In this document: piece after piece, positions 60,031 to 64,000 of the stretch
Layout: each line of letters starts with the position of its first letter
Position numbering within the stretch: position 1 is the stretch's first letter
DNA from: Antedon mediterranea
Lineage: Eukaryota > Echinodermata > Crinoidea > Comatulida > Antedonidae
DNA length: 64,000 bases
Reading direction: 5' to 3'
NCBI RefSeq assembly: GCF_964355755.1
Contig: NC_092671.1
Location: 5,217,001-5,281,000 of the forward strand
Made by a program: the position numbers and the translations under genes
The notes under the pieces: generated by a model
Database searches by the model: none
What the model saw: only the letters and a program-made list of their open reading frames with translations
Told to the model about the DNA's origin: nothing

Positions 60031-61464
60031 AATATAATACAATTTACATTTACAAACCGCGAGCTAATAATTTCACACAGGCTCTCATATAAAATGAATC
60101 TACACTAATACGAGTTTTGATGACATTAATTAATAAATACTAGGCCTACTTAGTCATTACATTAAGAACCCAATAGCATATTGAAGATATTTAGGTCTAC
60201 GACCCAATAGTAGGTCGTATCAGATATTATTTTTTGAAGTTGAACGACCTTTTGTCACGAACGAGAGGCTCTTTTCTTATCGTTTATGGTATTGTAGCTA
60301 GCCCATGGCTAGCCTAGCCAACATAGCCAAGCTTGTGTAAGCCTATGCAAGGTATTACTTTTGAATTTAAAATGGTTATGTACAGTAGGAATTCCTATGC
60401 ACAGTGTATGTTTTTTATACCTTTTAAAATAATATTATTAAATTAATATTTATATTGTAAGGTAATGGAAATTTTACGTTAAAGGTGTATGTATTAATTA
60501 TCCCCAATCTTGAAAAATAAAGATTTCAGACTTTTAATATAGGCAATTTTGGAGTTTTAATTAAGTTATAGGCCTACAACTAATATTATTGTTTATTATG
60601 TGTATATGTAATTTGGAAAATCATAAAAAATACATGCAAAGTAAAAAACATTCAATTACGGTACTGACACGACTGCAATAGTACAAATACATTTAATAAT
60701 ACTGTAAGACATTTTCCAGGAAGCTTATAATACAGTAATTATATGTGATACTATCATCTTGTCATGAAGATCGGTTTTCTGTATTCCATATTCTTTTTTT
60801 ATTATGGATGGTTTCTGAAATAAATTTTTTTTTTTAAATTGTTCATTTTAATTCAAAATTTCCACCGGCCAAGATATCAATAATTATTAAATTAACACAA
60901 TATTAAACGCTTTATAAGCAAGCATGTGTTTCTATACATTACAACTTACAAGAATACATGTTACTAATACTAATACCTAGTATATAGGCCTATATGTATA
61001 CAATTTTTCAAATGTTACACTTAAAAACCTGAAGAAAATTGTAATTTTCTTGATAAAAACATCTGTTAGTGTTACTTCTGTACATATAATTTCTAACCTA
61101 CTACTTCATTTTATTAAAATAAAAAATAGTACTGTCTGTAGATGGAAATGTACTACATTGAAGCACACGTACGTAGGGCTAGGCTAGCTAGGCCTTGCTT
61201 GTGACGACCAACAAAGTGCTGCTGCTGTGTGTGTGTTACTGTTTGTGAATCTGATGGTACATACATTGGTTTGTGGCTGCCTATACAGTATTATATTATT
61301 AAAATTCTAGGCCTATTATTATTATTACAATGACGTTCAGTATGTACTGGTATTAATATTTATTATTATATTTACAGTGAGTATAGTATTAGTATTATTA
61401 TTATAGTATTATGTATAAATCTGTCACTCGTGCAAAAAAGCTGCTCACGTTTTGTCTTGTGGTT
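60031..61464. other. AT-rich stretch between GC-rich repeats
   Basis: No gene or repeat was recognised beyond AGGCCTA palindromes and A/T runs. Confidence 0.4.
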
Positions 61465-61650
61465 GCTGTCACGCATCAGTGAGCATCGGTGGCTTACCGA
61501 AGAGTCGATTGAGTCCGAAACGAACCGATGGAGGAACTCTCGTACGGAAAAAAAAATCGCGGCCAGGGGCCGCCAAGGGCCCCCGGTGGGGGTCCAGGGG
61601 GCGGAACCCCCGGAAGCAACGCGTTCTAGCGTCATTTGAGGTCTTTTTAA
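61465..61650. repeat. GC-rich mosaic repeat (module C)
   Basis: 61470-61560 is the inverted copy of 59938-60030 (CGTTTCGGACTCAATCGACT). 61565-61645 is a direct relative of 59657-59740 (GGGGCCGCCAAGG, GGGTCCAGGGG). Confidence 0.75.
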
Positions 61651-61779
61651 TCAGATTTAGGGTAGCCATTTTTTCCATTTTTTATAATGCATAAATAAAA
61701 TACTGCGTGCAAAAAAACGATGCGCGATGACGGTTTCAATCCATATTTTTCAATTTAAAAAATAAAAGTTCAAAGAAAA

Positions 61780-62010
61780 TTTTGAAAAATAGAGTTGGAG
61801 GTCCCGGAAATTGGACTTATTATACTTCAAAACATGAAAAAAAATATATAAGTCCCTATCATGGGTTGTGACTGAGCTAAGAAATGTTTGAAAAATAGAG
61901 ATGTTAGGTCCCGGAAAATGTACTTCTTGTTCTTCGAAATATGACCAGCTTTATTGTTGGGGCTGAGCTAAGAAAATGTTTAAAACTAGAGCTGCAGGTC
62001 TTCAAAAAAT
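61780..62010. repeat. Diverged tandem repeat, about 100-bp units, 2.5 copies
   Basis: AAAAATAGAG followed by AGGTCCCGGAAA occurs at about 61786 and 61891, with a weaker copy at about 61980. GAGCTAAGAAA(A)TGTTT separates them. Confidence 0.72.
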
Positions 62011-63234
62011 TGCATTTTATACTTTGGAAACATCAGGCCTAGAGGCTTAAAAAACGCAAGCGTAGACCTTTTTCAGTCGGGGAAAAAAGTTTATTCCTCC
62101 CAGGTGTATGCATGCGTACCATCTGGACTTCCGAGTGGTGAGAAATTCATGACATACAGGATATTGAAAATGTAATAACTATAGCTATAATGTTGGCTAA
62201 GCGAAAATGGCTTTTTTGTTTAGTAATGGATGAAAAATTTATTTTAGGTGCCCCACGGTACAGAAGGTTACTTGTAAATTAAAAAATTGGTGAACAAACG
62301 AACAATTAACATAATTCGTTTTTGCTGTAGTGTAGCGTACGTCGACGCAGTACACGACGTAACCGTCGGTAAACTTCGCCTGGAAAATAACACATTACAC
62401 ATTTTGGTCCCTGGATGAAACTTGATATCACGCGTCTCGACCCAACGTTGAACGATTCGTACAAAGGGATACCGCCAGACAAGTGCGTACCTAGCTATTG
62501 TTTAGTAGTAAGTTAGATCGCTGGCAATAATGAATGCATATAAAGTGCATAATGTCACTCTGACGTACTCTCACGGTCAATATGAAACGTCGCGGTTTTC
62601 TAGGCGCTGAAGCTAGCTACGAAGTGAACGCGAACGCTTTTTACTGTATATTATATTCCCCGACAAAAAGTACACGTGTTCCCTGACGTTAAGTTGTCTG
62701 TATTTCTCCAGCAAACACTTTACCGCGTACCGCGTACATGAAGCGCTAAGCTATTGCTTGTCGTCACATGATCGACTGCGCATGTTTTACATCGAGTTTG
62801 TAGTCAGTTCAGATTCCGTAATTTAATTACCGGTATTTTTTCATTTTATATTAGCATATTTTTTTTTGTATACCATTGATAATGTAAATTTTGTATATAT
62901 ATAATGATATTGTCTTTAGTTAAACAAGACAAGAAAAAATACCAACCGAGGAAATAGTGGACCTTTTGGGACTTGGGGGGGGGGGGGGTGCGTCTGCACC
63001 CAACGCACCCCCCTGGATACGGGCCTGCAAAGGGTACTACAATTTGCAAACAATTTGTATTTAACCCTGTAATTACATTTATTAATAATCTTGTAAGATT
63101 TCTGGGAAACCGTTTAATTTGAATTCAGAAAAGTTTCGTCGCCATACCAGCTAGTGCTAACAATATAAGAGCGCGCGAAAACATAGTTAAAGGTTGTTGA
63201 GTATGGGCGGCCATTAGGGCCAAAATAGACAAAC
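62011..63234. other. Mixed intergenic sequence with one dispersed-repeat end
   Basis: Moderately CG-rich sequence at 62330-62800 without a supported reading frame. At 62970-63028 a G run is followed by GCACCCCCCTGGATACGGGCCTGC, the inverse of the GCAGGCCCGTAT start at 59602. Confidence 0.4.
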
Positions 63235-63475
63235 GTTGCCGTACGAACAATTCCGCTCCCGTAAGGCAAACTAATGGCGTTAAAAACATAATTCCTCGAG
63301 TGACAAACAAATATTGCCGTACGGACACACAAACACATTGCTATATGAACAAATTGCCGTATGGTTAAATTGGCGTAAGGACAAACATTGGCGTAAGGAC
63401 AAACATTGGCGTAAGGACAAAAATTGCCGAAAGGACAAAATTGCCGAAAGGACAAAAAATTGGCGTAAAGACATA
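63235..63475. repeat. 18-bp minisatellite (ATTGGCGTAAGGACAAAC)
   Basis: At least six regular copies at 63355-63475 (ATTGGCGTAAGGACAAAC / ATTGCCGAAAGGACAAA) and diverged copies upstream (TTGCCGTACGGACACA). Frames across it merely reflect the periodicity. Confidence 0.88.
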
Positions 63476-64000
63476 ATGAACATAAAAGTGTTTATTTATA
63501 ATTCTAAATTAGCCCCTTTTTTGTTAGAGCATTAACGTACCAATGTTATGAACTAATATAATTACACATTAACTAAAAACAAATACAGAGCTTCTATGAT
63601 TGGCCGGGAGTTTCAAAATAATTTACACAAATACGATCATTTGTATAATAGGCCTATGCGTACAGATTAGTAACAAATTAAACATGATAATTTAAAATTG
63701 TCCTTCCGCATGAAGCATTGGGTCTTTTTACTTATTTACAAATCATTTCTCAACTTTATGGGAATTTCAGCAAATTTGTAGATTTGTATACATTTCGTGA
63801 TTAAAATAGTATAGTATTTGAATAGTTTCTGTAGAAACAAATAACAATAACAAGATGTAGCCTACTCATGTGAAAAAAAAAACCACAAAAGCTTTATGAT
63901 GTAGGTTACGGTATGAAGCTATTATGCACAAGATTCAATAATGAATATTCACAGGGGTAATAATAAATTCAATCTTGTGAAAAGCCACGCGAATAACAGT
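63476..64000. other. AT-rich end of window
   Basis: Nothing supported. Confidence 0.45.

Noticed and set aside
59842-60108. 88-codon frame in GC-rich repeat
   Set aside because: It lies in dispersed repeat modules; the same words appear inverted at 61.5 kb.
1-64000. CRISPR arrays, prokaryotic operons or viral genes
   Set aside because: No direct-repeat/spacer pattern, no bacterial gene organisation and no recognisable capsid, polymerase or integrase of a virus. All spliced genes are metazoan in style.

Overview
The window is animal nuclear DNA. It is AT-rich and gene-poor, with genes split by GT-AG introns, many DNA-transposon relics, minisatellites and retroposons. The octamer TAGGCCTA and close variants recur about 20 times or more. 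I associate that with marine deuterostome invertebrates such as echinoderms, but nothing here fixes the species.

Only two genes are well supported. (1) At 610-3147 (+) a four-exon gene splices in frame to 709 codons. The protein has an acidic N-terminus, Cys clusters and the motif HCDNCSGQNKN, which I link to the uncharacterised DUF7869-type family. The spacing of its conserved Asp/His residues suggests a diverged RNase H/DDE-like core. (2) At 42166-54618 (-) there is a complete parvin gene, the actin-binding partner of integrin-linked kinase. Twelve exons, including a 20-nt microexon, join in phase to a 365-residue protein with two CH domains. A second upstream first exon of the same phase would give a shorter N-terminus.

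The rest is a mobile-element record. At 3777-4651 and 5949-7734 lie two related non-autonomous transposons. They share GGGCC-GTTTCTGCTGC ends, 3-bp target duplications, a conserved subterminal block and remnants of a small Myb/SANT-like ORF, which fits PIF/Harbinger. The second was itself hit by a 782-bp foldback element with a 10-bp duplication. At 8881-10653 there is a TAA-flanked element with a broken Cys-rich gene. At 10782-12200 there is a TA-flanked element full of CTACGA/TCGTAG units. Both sit in an older GGAAT-rich repeat field that ends in a 21-bp minisatellite (12456-12812). A 27-bp polypyrimidine minisatellite lies at 24730-25560.

From about 13 to 39 kb the sequence is mostly unannotatable, apart from local duplications and a foldback cluster near 28.3-28.7 kb. 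Parvin introns hold three copies or relatives of a 'TCTGTCTACACTA' MITE, a 5S-rRNA-derived SINE, two tRNA(Leu/Ser)-like retroposons (one split by a hAT-like MITE), a tandem duplication and a 1.5-kb foldback. From 55 to 64 kb there are an 849-bp foldback with an 8-bp duplication, AGATCTAGAAAACTC palindrome arrays, GC-rich mosaic repeats and an 18-bp minisatellite.

The strongest recurring theme is structural. At least six apparently different element families put arrays of short palindromes or inverted words just inside their ends, each family with its own word.
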